DNA of 64,000 bases from Methylobacterium isbiliense (GTDB lineage Bacteria; Pseudomonadota; Alphaproteobacteria; Rhizobiales; Beijerinckiaceae). Below the pieces are notes generated by a model, which saw only the letters and a program-made list of their open reading frames with translations, did not search any database and was not told the DNA's origin. Location of the stretch: assembly GCF_022179325.1 (NCBI RefSeq), contig NZ_BPQQ01000040.1:1-64000 (forward strand), written 5' to 3'. Within the stretch, counting starts at the first letter, position 1. Each line of letters opens with the position of its first letter. Below, one piece after another: positions 18,397 to 26,775 of the stretch. Position numbers and translations under genes: made by a program.

Positions 18397-20076
18397 ATGA
18401 GGCAGCCGATCTTCCGCGACCGCCCCGCCAACGACCTCCTGGTCGGGGCGGCGATCGGGCTCGGCATGACCGCGCGGGCGGTGGTGCAGGGCGGGGCCGA
18501 CTTCCTGCTCGCGCTCAATGCCGGGCGCCTGCGGGTGATGGGCGCGGCCTCGATCGCCGCGCTCTTCCCGCTGCGCGAGGCCAACGGCTTCACGGATGCC
18601 TTCGCGCGCAGCGAGATCCTCGACCGGGTGCCGGTGCCGGTCTTCTTCGGCGCCTCGGTGTTCGACCCGCGGCTCGACGTGCCGGCGCTCGTCGCCCGGC
18701 TCGCCCGCACGGGCTATGCGGGCCTCGCCAACTTCCCCACCGCGATCCACTTCGAGGGCCGGTTCCGCGCCGCCCTGGAGGCGGCCGGCATCGGCTTCTC
18801 GCGCGAGGTCGCGCTGCTGCGCAGCGCCCGCGCGGCGGGGCTGTCGACCTTCGGCTACGCCAAGACCCGCGAGGAGATCGAGGCGCTGCTCGCCGCCGAG
18901 GTCGACATCCTGTGCCTCAACTTCGGCTGGAACGCGGGCGGCTCGCTCGGCATCGCGGGCGTGGCCCTCGACGAGGCGGCGGACCGGGCGCGGCGGGTGT
19001 TCCAGTGGGTGCGCCAAGCCCGGCCCGGGACGCTCTGCATGGTGGAGGGCGGGCCCATCGTCGATTCCGCCGACATGATCCGGGTCTGCGACGAGGCCAA
19101 GGCGGACGGCTACGTCGGCGGCTCCACCCTCGACCGGCTGCCGCTGGAGATGTCGGTGATGCAGACGACCTCCGCGTTCAAGACCGCGAGCCTGCTGCGG
19201 CCGCTGCGCGACGAGGCGCAGCGCGAGCACGTCCGCATCACGGCGCTCGCGGGCCTCGTCGGGCAGTCGGAGGCGATCGCCCGCATGGTCGAGCGGATCG
19301 CCCGGCTGGTCGCCACGGACCTCGCCGTGCTGGTCTGCGGCGAGCCGGGCTCCGGCCGCACCACGGTCGCGCGCGCCGTCCACGTGGCGAGCCGGCGCAC
19401 CGGGCCGTTCCTCGTCCTCGACGCGGCCGATCCGGAGATCGAGGCGACGCTGTTCGGGGGCACGGGCGCGCTCGCCGCGCCGGACGCGACCGTGGTGGTG
19501 GAGGGCATCGCGGCGCTCGCCCCCGCCCTGCAGGAGCGTCTCGCGCGGGTGCTGGAGCAGGCGGTGGTCGGGCGCTTCGGGCGCGGCGAGCGGCGGGGCG
19601 GGCGCCTCGTCGTGACGGCGGGCGACCCGGCCGACCTCGCGCCCGCGCTGCTGGGGCGGGTCGAGGCCGGGCGGGTGGACGTGCCGCCGCTGCGCGACCG
19701 GCCGGAGGACATCCCGCTCCTCGCCCGCGCGATGCTGCGGAGCGTCGCGCGCGAGAAGCGGCCGGCCGTGGTGATCGAGCCCGCCGCCTACCGGCTGCTG
19801 ATGACCCGGGACTGGCCGGGCAACCTCCGCGAGCTGCGCTCGCTGCTGGCCCGCGCGGCGAGCGAGAGCCCGGACGGCACGATCCGCAGCGACCTCGTGG
19901 CCCGGCTCTGCCGCGGCCCGGCCGCGGCCCGGCCCGAGCCGGTGACGGACGAGCGCGCCTGGATCGTCGACGCGCTGCGCCGCAACCGCTTCCGCCGGGC
20001 CGAGACCGCGGCCTTCCTCGGCCTCTCGCGAAAAACCCTCTACAACAAGATGCGCCGCTACGGCCTCAGCGGGTGA
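18397..20076 (+). CDS. PEP-hydrolase-like barrel fused to degenerate AAA+ and Fis HTH: pathway regulator
   Basis: 559 residues. Residues 1-275 are a TIM barrel of the same family as the enzyme-like gene at 11351: GLANFPTAIHFEGRFRAALE and GIGFSREVALLRSA align with [13 protein letters not shown] and [14 protein letters not shown] there. Residues 285-500 are an NtrC-type AAA+ domain with Walker A GEPGSGRTT (315-323), PLRDRPEDIPLLA (431-443) and WPGNLRELRSLL (473-484). Residues 535-557 are a Fis-type HTH (AFLGLSRKTLYNKMRRYGL). The GAFTGA loop that contacts sigma-54 is absent (FGGTGALAAP at 353-362), and the Walker B acidic pair is altered (ATVVVEGI). It may therefore bind ligand and DNA without activating sigma-54. 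Divergent from the liv-Tm-1 operon it presumably controls. Confidence 0.85.
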   Translation: MRQPIFRDRPANDLLVGAAIGLGMTARAVVQGGADFLLALNAGRLRVMGAASIAALFPLREANGFTDAFARSEILDRVPVPVFFGASVFDPRLDVPALVARLARTGYAGLANFPTAIHFEGRFRAALEAAGIGFSREVALLRSARAAGLSTFGYAKTREEIEALLAAEVDILCLNFGWNAGGSLGIAGVALDEAADRARRVFQWVRQARPGTLCMVEGGPIVDSADMIRVCDEAKADGYVGGSTLDRLPLEMSVMQTTSAFKTASLLRPLRDEAQREHVRITALAGLVGQSEAIARMVERIARLVATDLAVLVCGEPGSGRTTVARAVHVASRRTGPFLVLDAADPEIEATLFGGTGALAAPDATVVVEGIAALAPALQERLARVLEQAVVGRFGRGERRGGRLVVTAGDPADLAPALLGRVEAGRVDVPPLRDRPEDIPLLARAMLRSVAREKRPAVVIEPAAYRLLMTRDWPGNLRELRSLLARAASESPDGTIRSDLVARLCRGPAAARPEPVTDERAWIVDALRRNRFRRAETAAFLGLSRKTLYNKMRRYGLSG

Positions 20077-20593
20077 AGGGGGGGAAATCGCGCCGGCCCG
20101 CGCCGGGCGGCGGCACCGCGCGGATCTCCGTCATGCCGGCGGCCGCGAGCCGCGCCGCGAAGGCGGGCGAGGCGGCGCAGCCGACCGCGACGAGGCCGGC
20201 CTGCCGCAGCCGCAGGAGCGTCGCCAGCTCCTCCTCGGGCCCGTACCCCACCGCCGCGATGGCCCGGCCGGTCTCCCCGTCGATCACCTGCACGCTCGGA
20301 TAGTTCGCCACCCGGCGCACGCCCGCCGCCAGCAGGGCCTCGGCCATGTCCGCCACGCGCAGGAACGGATCGGCGCAGAACACCGCCGCGACGGGCGCCT
20401 CCCCGGGCGGAAAGCGCCCCTGCCGCGCCAGCGCCGCCAGGAGCGCGCCGTTGACGTCCGCCACCGGCAGCAGCGCCAGGAGATCGAGCAGCGCCTCCGG
20501 CGCCCCCGCGAGGGCGGGCAGGAACAGCGTGCGGGCGCGCTCCGCCGTGTCAAGCCCGTCGAGGGTAGCGCGCAGGATGAGGGGGGCGGTCAT
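20066..20593 (-). CDS. Shortened PEP-hydrolase-like barrel protein
   Basis: 175 residues, against about 280 for a full barrel. CADPFLRVADMAEALLAAGV followed by RVANYPSVQVIDGETGRAIA and VGYGPEEELATLLRLRQAGL matches, in the same order, the DPF / [10 protein letters not shown] / [19 protein letters not shown] region of the gene at 11351. The N-terminal and C-terminal strands seem reduced or missing, so it cannot form the same closed barrel alone. The 3' end overlaps the 3' end of the regulator gene on the other strand by 11 bases. It may be a decayed paralogue, an accessory subunit or a ligand-binding modulator. Start ATG at 20593; longer frames begin in non-coding-like sequence. Confidence 0.65.
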   Translation of the reverse strand: MTAPLILRATLDGLDTAERARTLFLPALAGAPEALLDLLALLPVADVNGALLAALARQGRFPPGEAPVAAVFCADPFLRVADMAEALLAAGVRRVANYPSVQVIDGETGRAIAAVGYGPEEELATLLRLRQAGLVAVGCAASPAFAARLAAAGMTEIRAVPPPGAGRRDFPPFTR

Positions 20594-20766
20594 GGGCGGG
20601 GGCGTCTCCGGTGGTCCCGATCCGATGCTTGGCACCTGCCACGAGGAGCTGCTTGCGGCCCTCAACAGGCATTGGCGTGCGCCGTTCCGAGCCGCAGCGT
20701 CCCGTTGCGGTTCGAGGGGTGTATGTTCAAACTGCGGTGGCCAATGTCGCCCGGAGCCTGTGCGCG

Positions 20767-20979
20767 GTGCCTGCCGAACCGATCAAGGGGCCTGCCTCGT
20801 ATTTTCCATCGATCGAGAAGAAGTACGGCCGACCCATCGGGGAGTGGCAGCAAATCGTTCGTGACAGGCTACCGGCCAAGCATATGGAACTGGTCGCGAT
20901 GCTGAAGGCCGAACATGGCATGGGTCATGGGCACGCCAATGCGATCGTGGCGTACGTCCTGTCAGCGGAGAGGACCTGA
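20767..20979 (+). CDS. DUF4287 domain protein
   Basis: 70 residues from a GTG with GGAG 10 bases upstream. Nearly the whole protein is the DUF4287 motif: GPASYFPSIEKKYGRPIGEW, then LPAKHMELVAMLKAEHGMGH and HANAIVAYVL. The family is small, widespread in bacteria and, as far as I know, of unknown function, often beside DUF5655 sequences. None is seen here. A longer in-frame extension to 20611 has no matching sequence and was rejected. Confidence 0.75.
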   Translation: MPAEPIKGPASYFPSIEKKYGRPIGEWQQIVRDRLPAKHMELVAMLKAEHGMGHGHANAIVAYVLSAERT

Positions 20980-21026
20980 CAGGCTCAGACGCTGTAGGGC
21001 TTGGGCCGCTTTTCACCCCTTGCGGG

Positions 21027-21493
21027 ATGTCCCGACAGCGACCTGATCCGCCGAGCCACCGGGGCCGATCTGCCGCTGCTCGCAGGCTGGCGTCATCGCG
21101 AGCACATCCGCCGCTGGTGGGGACCACCGGATAGCGAGCCTGAAACACAGAGGTGGCGCGAGGCGCGATGGCGGGAGACCGTCCTGTGGCCTTCATCCAG
21201 GGATTACGCCGTCGCCGACTGGTCATCCCACCACTTCAATGATCGTCCGCCCGGCCGATGCGGACGGGATCTCTCCCCCGGCGAGGTCGATGCGCTCGGC
21301 CAAGGGCACGGCGCCAGGATCGCGGCAGCACGTCGATCATCTCGTCCATCTCGGCGTACCGGCCGTCGACATCGATCCCGATCCGGAGACTATGCGGGCG
21401 CGGGGGGCTTTCGCGCGGCCAGGGTTCGAGAGGGCCGCTGCTCCCCTCGACACCCGCTGGGACCGGGCGATGCTCCTGCACCGGTTCGCGTGA
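21027..21493 (+). pseudogene. Frameshifted GNAT acetyltransferase, AAC(6')-like
   Basis: Parts of one GNAT protein are spread over different frames. Bases near 21040-21180 give DLIRRATGADLPLLAGWRHR and HIRRWWGPPDSEP. A different frame gives RPVAFIQ; the first frame then resumes with DYAVADWSSHHF and DALGQGHGARI. From about 21325 a third frame gives QHVDHLVHLGVPAVDIDPDP and LDTRWDRAMLLHRFA. This is the usual order of AAC(6')-type aminoglycoside acetyltransferases (QGHG being part of the acetyl-CoA loop). At least three indels are needed, so no functional enzyme is expected. Sequencing error is possible but unlikely for so many shifts. Confidence 0.65.
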
Positions 21494-21582
21494 GGGAGGC
21501 GTCCGTCGGGCCGGAGATCGAACGTCCGGCCTCCACCGGTTGCGCACCGCGCGAGCCGGCACCAAGCATCGGACCCGGACCC

Positions 21583-22848
21583 TCAGGACCCAGGCCGTCC
21601 CCCGCGGTCGTCTGGCTCGACGACGACGTTCGGCACGGCCTCGCCGAGCGCCTGCTTCAGCTCGCCCTCCTCGATCGACGCGACCGTCGCCTCCGGGGTC
21701 GGGGCCGCGATCCGCCGCGCCCGCGGCGACGCGGTCGCGGGCGCCGCGGAGGCCGCCTGCTCGGCCGCCACCGCCGTCACGGTCTCGGGGGCGACCAGGC
21801 CGAGGCCGGCGGCGTGCTCGGCCATCGCGCGGCTGTCGGCGGCGAGCACGAGGCTGCTGCCGGCCGCCGCCACCGTCACGGCGAGGCGCTCGATCTCGGA
21901 GGCCCGGCCCGGATCGGGCGAGACGTTGCGGATGTAGACCGCCAGCACCCGGCCGGGATGGGCGCCGACGATCGCGGCATAGACCTCGGGGTCGTGCTGG
22001 CCGCTGTCGCCGATCAGCACGAAGGGCAGGTCGCGGTAGAGCGCCAGCATGCGGTCGATCAGCTCGCGCTTGTGGTCCTCGGCCCGGCGCGGCAGCGGGT
22101 GGCGCCAGGACAGGCCCCATTCGCGCAGGAAGAGCACCGGGCCGATCGGGATGCCGTGCAGGCGGAAGAACTCGGTCAGCATGTCGTAGATGCCCCACGG
22201 CGCCCGCGAGACGTAGAGCATCGGGTTCTGCTCGGCGCCGGCCGCGCCGTCGTGCAGCGCGCGGTAGAGGGCTGCCGCGCCCGGAAAGGCGACCCGGCTC
22301 TGCGCATCGGCGACGAAGAGGCGCCAGAGCATCGTGAGCCGGTTGGCGACGCCAGTGTGCATCACCGTGTCGTCGATGTCGCTGATCACCACGAAGCGGC
22401 ACCGGTCGGGCGGGATGAACACCCGGGCCTGCGCGGCGACCGGCGGATCGGTGTCGAGGGTGAGCGCCACCGGGTGCCACGCCGCCGCGCCGTCCGGCCG
22501 CTCGCGCGGGCGCAGGTGCACCCGGAAGTAGCCGTCCCGGTCCGTGGCCACCCGCACGGTGCTGCCGCCGAACCGGGCCGTGATCGCGGCGCCGGCGAGC
22601 TTGCGGCGGCGGATCCGCCGGCCGATGTCGCGCAGATGCGCGCGCAGATCGTCCGGGTCGGCCTCGGGCGCGGCGTGCGACTGCCGGAAGACCCGGCCGA
22701 TCAGAAAGATCTCCTCGCGCGAGCCGTAGCCCCGGTAGGGCTCGACGACGACGCCCTCCGCCCCCTGCGCCCGGCGCGCCGGCCGGGCGACGAGGCCGAG
22801 GAGCCGGATGGCGGCGCGTCGCCAGCCCCTCGCGCGGCCCGGCGGCAC
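21583..22848 (-). CDS. App1-like phosphatidate phosphatase domain protein (DUF2183)
   Basis: 421 residues from a GTG. The core is a HAD-like phosphatase with catalytic DIDDT (157-161), then LYVSRAPWGIYDMLTEFF and PFVLIGDSGQHDPEVYAAIV, as in the catalytic domain of yeast App1. Bacterial members are presumed lipid-phosphate phosphatases. The N-terminal 150 residues contain a beta-rich region (GGSTVRVATDRDGYFRVHL). The last 70 residues are Ala-rich and probably disordered. It begins three bases after the stop of the small gene upstream on the same strand, so they form a two-gene unit. Confidence 0.85.
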   Translation of the reverse strand: MPPGRARGWRRAAIRLLGLVARPARRAQGAEGVVVEPYRGYGSREEIFLIGRVFRQSHAAPEADPDDLRAHLRDIGRRIRRRKLAGAAITARFGGSTVRVATDRDGYFRVHLRPRERPDGAAAWHPVALTLDTDPPVAAQARVFIPPDRCRFVVISDIDDTVMHTGVANRLTMLWRLFVADAQSRVAFPGAAALYRALHDGAAGAEQNPMLYVSRAPWGIYDMLTEFFRLHGIPIGPVLFLREWGLSWRHPLPRRAEDHKRELIDRMLALYRDLPFVLIGDSGQHDPEVYAAIVGAHPGRVLAVYIRNVSPDPGRASEIERLAVTVAAAGSSLVLAADSRAMAEHAAGLGLVAPETVTAVAAEQAASAAPATASPRARRIAAPTPEATVASIEEGELKQALGEAVPNVVVEPDDRGGRPGS

Positions 22849-22851
22849 GTC

Positions 22852-23094
22852 CTAGCCCGCCAGGCTCGACGGCGGCTGCCAGATCACGCCGGGATGCTCG
22901 CGGATGTCGCCGGCCGCTTGGCCCGTATCCGCGTCGCTCACCCACTCGCCGGGCTCCGCGACCTCGGCGATCGCCGCCTCGGGATAGGCCGCTTCGAGGA
23001 AAAGCCGCGCCTCGCCCTCGCCGGCCGCCCGCACGGTCACGAGGGGGCGCGGCCGGCCCGCCTCCACGATCTTCGCGATGAAGAGCTTCGCCAT
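22852..23094 (-). CDS. 80-residue hypothetical protein
   Basis: Starts MAKLFIAKIVEAGRPRPLVT and has mixed alpha/beta composition, with acidic residues in the second half (PEAAIAEVAEPGEW) and no signal or membrane segment. No family recognised. Tight three-base spacing to the phosphatase gene and an ATG start support it as a real gene. The 222 bases upstream, to the liv operon 2 stop, show no convincing coding frame. Confidence 0.55.
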   Translation of the reverse strand: MAKLFIAKIVEAGRPRPLVTVRAAGEGEARLFLEAAYPEAAIAEVAEPGEWVSDADTGQAAGDIREHPGVIWQPPSSLAG

Positions 23095-23316
23095 GCCGAG
23101 CCCCCTTCGTGGCCTTGCGCGGTGATCCGCCCCCGACAGATAGGGCGGTCCGCGCGGAACGGCTCGTCGTCCGCGATCCCTGATGGCGATGCCGGCATCA
23201 CCATCAGGAAGATCGAGACAGGGAGGACGGCGCAGAGCACGCTCAGCCCCGGGACATCACTCCGTCGCCGAGCGGCCGCCGGCACGCCGCGCGGCAGGAC
23301 ACCCCCGCGCGGCGCC

Positions 23317-24822
23317 TCAGAGATAGCCGGTCCCGGCCTCGGCGGCGAAGCGGTCGGGGGTGCCCTCCCAGACGATGCGGGCGTGCTCCAGCACGTAGAC
23401 CCGGTCGGCGTGGGGCAGCGCGAAGGTGACGTTCTGCTCGCCCAGCAGCACGGTGATCGGCGTCGTCTGGCGCAGGCGCTCCAGGGCCTTCGAGAGCTGT
23501 TCGAGGATCACCGGCGCGAGGCCGAGGGTCGGCTCGTCGAGGATCAGGAGGCGCGGGCGCATCATCAGGGCGCGGGCGATGGTGAGCATCTGCTGCTCGC
23601 CGCCCGAGAGGGTGCGGGCCATCTGGCCGCTGCGGCTGCGCAGGATCGGGAAGAGGTCGAGCAGCCAGTCGAGCTGGCGCGCGCTCTCGGCCTTGGGCAG
23701 GTGCTGGCCGCCGAGATCGAGGTTCTCGCGCACGCTCATCTCGCCGAACAACTCGCGCGTCTCGGGCACCTGCACGATGCCGGAGCGGGCGATGGCCGCC
23801 GGGGTGCGGCGGCTCAGGTCCTCGCCCCCGCAGGCGATGCGGCCGGAATACGGAACGAGGCCCGACACGGCGTTGAACAAGGTCGTCTTGCCCGCCCCGT
23901 TGAGGCCGACCACGGAGACGAACTCGCCCTCGTGCACGTGCAGGCTCACGCCCTGCAGGGCCTGCGCCTTGCCGTAGAGGACGTCGAGCGCCTCGATCTT
24001 CAGGAGCGGCTCGCCCGAGAAGGCGGATTGCGGGCGCGCCGCCGTCTCGATGGCGCCGCCGAGATAGACCCGGCGCACGGTCTCGTTGCGCATGACCTCG
24101 GCGGCCGAGCCCTCGGCGACGCGCTCGCCGAGATACATGGCGAGCACCCGGTCCACGAGGGCGGCCACGCTCTTCACGTTGTGGTCGACGAGGAGCACGG
24201 CCTTGCCCTCGTCGCGAAATCCCCGGATGAGCTGCGAGAAATCCGCGACCTCGCCCTGGGTCAGGCCCGCGAAGGGCTCGTCCACCAGCACCACCTTGGG
24301 GTCGCGGGCGATGGCCTTGGCGAGTTCCATCCGGCGCAGGTCCGCGAAGGGCAGCGTGGCGGGCCGGCGGTCCATCACGGCGCCCAGGCCCACCCGCTCG
24401 GCGATGACGCGCGCCTTCGCCTCGACGCGGGGATCGGCGATGAGGCGCAGGAGGTTGTCGGGCAGGAGCGCGAGCTTGATGTTCTCCAGCACGGTCTGCC
24501 GGTGCAGCGGCCGGGAATGCTGGAAGACGAGGCCGATGCCGGCGCGCGCCACCCGGTGCGAGGGCCAGCCGGCGATCTCGGTGCCGTCGAGCCGGACGCT
24601 GCCGGCATTCGGCCGCTCCAGGCCCATGATGAGCTTCATCACGGTGGACTTGCCCGAGCCGTTCGGGCCGATCAGGCCCAGGATCTCGCCGGGGCGGACC
24701 GCGAAGCCGATCGACTTCACCGCAACGAGGCCGCCGTAGCGCTTCTGCAGGCCCTCGACCGCCAGCAGCGGGCGGGCTGCGACGGGAGGATGCAGGGGGT
24801 GGGGGAGGACGGCCGCGGTCAT
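23317..24822 (-). CDS. Fused LivG-LivF: two LIV-type ATPases in one chain (operon 2)
   Basis: 501 residues. Domain 1 (about 18-255) is LivG-like: Walker A GPNGSGKST, Walker B VVLVDEPFAGL, switch LLVDHN, with a weak signature (ATLPFADLRRMELAKA). Domain 2 (about 272-501) is LivF-like: Walker A GLNGAGKTT, signature LSGGEQQM, Walker B LLILDEPTLGL, switch GEQN. A short linker (IETAARPQSAFSGEPLL) joins them, so the ATPase dimer is covalently linked. An in-frame GTG at 24855 would overlap the permease stop by four bases (GTGA) and add 11 residues. The ATG at 24822 has GGAG nine bases upstream; either may be used. Confidence 0.88.
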   Translation of the reverse strand: MTAAVLPHPLHPPVAARPLLAVEGLQKRYGGLVAVKSIGFAVRPGEILGLIGPNGSGKSTVMKLIMGLERPNAGSVRLDGTEIAGWPSHRVARAGIGLVFQHSRPLHRQTVLENIKLALLPDNLLRLIADPRVEAKARVIAERVGLGAVMDRRPATLPFADLRRMELAKAIARDPKVVLVDEPFAGLTQGEVADFSQLIRGFRDEGKAVLLVDHNVKSVAALVDRVLAMYLGERVAEGSAAEVMRNETVRRVYLGGAIETAARPQSAFSGEPLLKIEALDVLYGKAQALQGVSLHVHEGEFVSVVGLNGAGKTTLFNAVSGLVPYSGRIACGGEDLSRRTPAAIARSGIVQVPETRELFGEMSVRENLDLGGQHLPKAESARQLDWLLDLFPILRSRSGQMARTLSGGEQQMLTIARALMMRPRLLILDEPTLGLAPVILEQLSKALERLRQTTPITVLLGEQNVTFALPHADRVYVLEHARIVWEGTPDRFAAEAGTGYL

Positions 24823-24851
24823 CACGTTCCGCTCCGCTTGCGAGGGCGCCG

Positions 24852-25778
24852 TCACGCCCGCTGCCCCTGCCGGGTGAGGAGGCCGAGCAGGCCCGCCGGC
24901 ACGAACAGGATCACCACCAGGGCGGCGGCCGAGACCACGAAGGTGGAGAGCGCCCCGAGCGGCCGCAGCAATTCGCCCGCCGCGATGAGGAAGACCGCCC
25001 CGAGCACGCCGCCCACGATGGTGCGCCGCCCCCCGAGCACCGCCGCGATGATGACCTGGACGCCCACCGACACGTCCACCAGCGTGCCCACCGAGGCGGT
25101 GCCCATGTAGAAGACGAGGAGCGCCCCCGCGAGGCCGGAGAAGACGGCGCTGACGCAGAAGGCCGCGAGCTTGTGCTTGGCGACGTTGAAGCCGAGCGCC
25201 CCGGCCTCGACCGGGTCCTGCCCGCTCGCCTGCAGGATCAGCCCCACCGGCGAGGTGGCGATGGCAAACAGGATCAGCCCGCTCACCGTCATGAAGCCGA
25301 GCGCGATCCAGTAGTTGGTGGCGGCGTCGATGCTGATGACGTCCGGCACCGTGAGGCCGATCTCGCCGCCGGTGGTCTCGGCGAAGACCACGATCAGGTT
25401 CTGCAGGATCAGCACCGCCACGACCGTGGTGAGGCCGAAATAGGGACCCCGTACCCGCAGCGCCGGCAGGGCCAGCACCACGCCGCCGATCACAGCCGCG
25501 GCCGCGCCCGCCGCGAGGCAGAGCGCGATCGGCACGCCGTGCCCGTTGAGGATGCCGGCCGAGTAGGCGCCGAGCCCGATCAGGAAGGTCGGCCCGAAAT
25601 TGACCTCGCCGGCGAAGCCGAACAGCAGGTCCCAGGCCATCGAGAACACGCCGAAATAGTACGCGACCGTGAGGAGGCCGAGGATGTAGCCGGAGACCCA
25701 CAGCGGCAGCACCGCGGCGAGGCCGAGGCCGATGACGGTGAGCCAGAGGAGCGGGCTGCGCAGGAGCGTGTGGAGCAT
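24852..25778 (-). CDS. livM: LIV-type permease, LivM family (operon 2)
   Basis: 308 residues, about nine membrane segments. The cytoplasmic coupling loop is IYLQASGQDPVEAGALGFN-like (ILQASGQDPVEAGALGFN), in place of the common RDN motif; the C-terminus is FVPAGLLGLLTR. It lies 27 bases after livH and overlaps or abuts the fused ATPase gene. Forms the import channel with the LivH partner at 25806. Confidence 0.9.
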   Translation of the reverse strand: MLHTLLRSPLLWLTVIGLGLAAVLPLWVSGYILGLLTVAYYFGVFSMAWDLLFGFAGEVNFGPTFLIGLGAYSAGILNGHGVPIALCLAAGAAAAVIGGVVLALPALRVRGPYFGLTTVVAVLILQNLIVVFAETTGGEIGLTVPDVISIDAATNYWIALGFMTVSGLILFAIATSPVGLILQASGQDPVEAGALGFNVAKHKLAAFCVSAVFSGLAGALLVFYMGTASVGTLVDVSVGVQVIIAAVLGGRRTIVGGVLGAVFLIAAGELLRPLGALSTFVVSAAALVVILFVPAGLLGLLTRQGQRA

Positions 25779-25805
25779 GAAGCCTCTCGGGAGGGGCGGG
25801 GGCGC

Positions 25806-26681
25806 TCAGCGGCGCCCGAGCAGGCCTTGCGGGCGCACGTACATCACCGCCACGAGCAGCAGCAGGGACGGGATGGTGCGGTAGGCCGGGGAGATCAGGT
25901 AGGCGGTCAGCGTCTCGAGATAGCCCACCACGTAGGCCGCGATGAGCGAGCCCGAGACGCTGCCGAGGCCGCCCAGCACCACGATCGAGAAGGCGCTCGC
26001 GGTGAGCGGGCCGACGCTGTAGGGCGACACGCCGAGGAACTGGCCGAGCAGCACGCCCGCGATTCCCGCGAGCACGCCGTAGATCAGCCAGATCGCCACG
26101 TAGATCCGCGACAGCTCGAAGCCCAGCAGCGTGACCCCGCGCGGGTTCATCGAGGCCGCGAGCACCACCTTGCCGGTGCGGGTGCGGTTCACCAGCACCC
26201 ACAGCAGCGCGATCGTGCCCCAGCAGATCACGGCGGTGAAGATCTGGTTCCAGGGGGTGCGCACGCCCGCGATCACCACCACGCCCTCGACGATCGGCCT
26301 CACCGTCTTGGCGTTGCTGGTGAACAGGTAGGCGATGAACTCCTGGATCATGATGCCCCACAGGAGCGTGCCGGTGAGGATGAAGATCTCCTTCTCCTCG
26401 GGAGGGATCGCCCGGGAGCGATCGATCGGCTTCACGACGAGGCCGTAGGTGGCGAGGGTCAGCAGGGTGCAGACGGCGACGCCGACCCCGGCGCCCGCAT
26501 AGGCGCCGAGGCCGAGCTCGCTCGACGCCGCCCAGGCCACCACCGCCGCCGTCACCATGAGCGCGCCGTGGGACAGGTTGAGGACGCCCGACACCCCGAA
26601 GATCAGGGTGAAGCCGGTGGCCCCGAGCGCGTAGAGCGCCGAGATGGCAAAGCCGTCGATGAGGATCTGGATGGCCGTCAT
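25806..26681 (-). CDS. livH: LIV-type permease, LivH family (operon 2)
   Basis: 291 residues, about eight membrane segments. Typical start LIDGFAISALYALGATGFTL, then FGVSGVLNLSHGALMV, and end YVRPQGLLGRR. A hydrophilic insert (PIDRSRAIPPEEKEI) between the early helices is somewhat long for LivH. It follows the binding-protein gene by 94 GC-rich bases that could fold into hairpins. Confidence 0.9.
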   Translation of the reverse strand: MTAIQILIDGFAISALYALGATGFTLIFGVSGVLNLSHGALMVTAAVVAWAASSELGLGAYAGAGVGVAVCTLLTLATYGLVVKPIDRSRAIPPEEKEIFILTGTLLWGIMIQEFIAYLFTSNAKTVRPIVEGVVVIAGVRTPWNQIFTAVICWGTIALLWVLVNRTRTGKVVLAASMNPRGVTLLGFELSRIYVAIWLIYGVLAGIAGVLLGQFLGVSPYSVGPLTASAFSIVVLGGLGSVSGSLIAAYVVGYLETLTAYLISPAYRTIPSLLLLVAVMYVRPQGLLGRR

Positions 26682-26775
26682 GATGTTCCGCGGGCCGAAA
26701 GGCGCGGGAGGCCGGCAGGCCCCCCGCCGGAGGCGCCGGGACGCGCGGGGCGCCCCGGACGCGGCGGGGCCGCCG

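Noticed and set aside
23037-23285. 82-codon minus-strand frame with a hydrophobic stretch
   Set aside because: Overlaps the 80-residue gene, lacks a ribosome site, and the C-terminal part is Ser/Arg shadow sequence.
21001-25110. Open frame of 1369 codons on the plus strand
   Set aside because: Antisense to the App1-like and LivGF/LivM genes; composition is Arg/Asp/His/Val-rich as expected from the complement of high-GC codons, and only its first part matches a family (the acetyltransferase remnant).
26682-26775. Hairpin between the operon 2 binding-protein gene and livH as a third copy of the palindrome
   Set aside because: GC-rich with several short complementary stretches, but it does not contain the CCCCTCTCC core and may be chance at this base composition.
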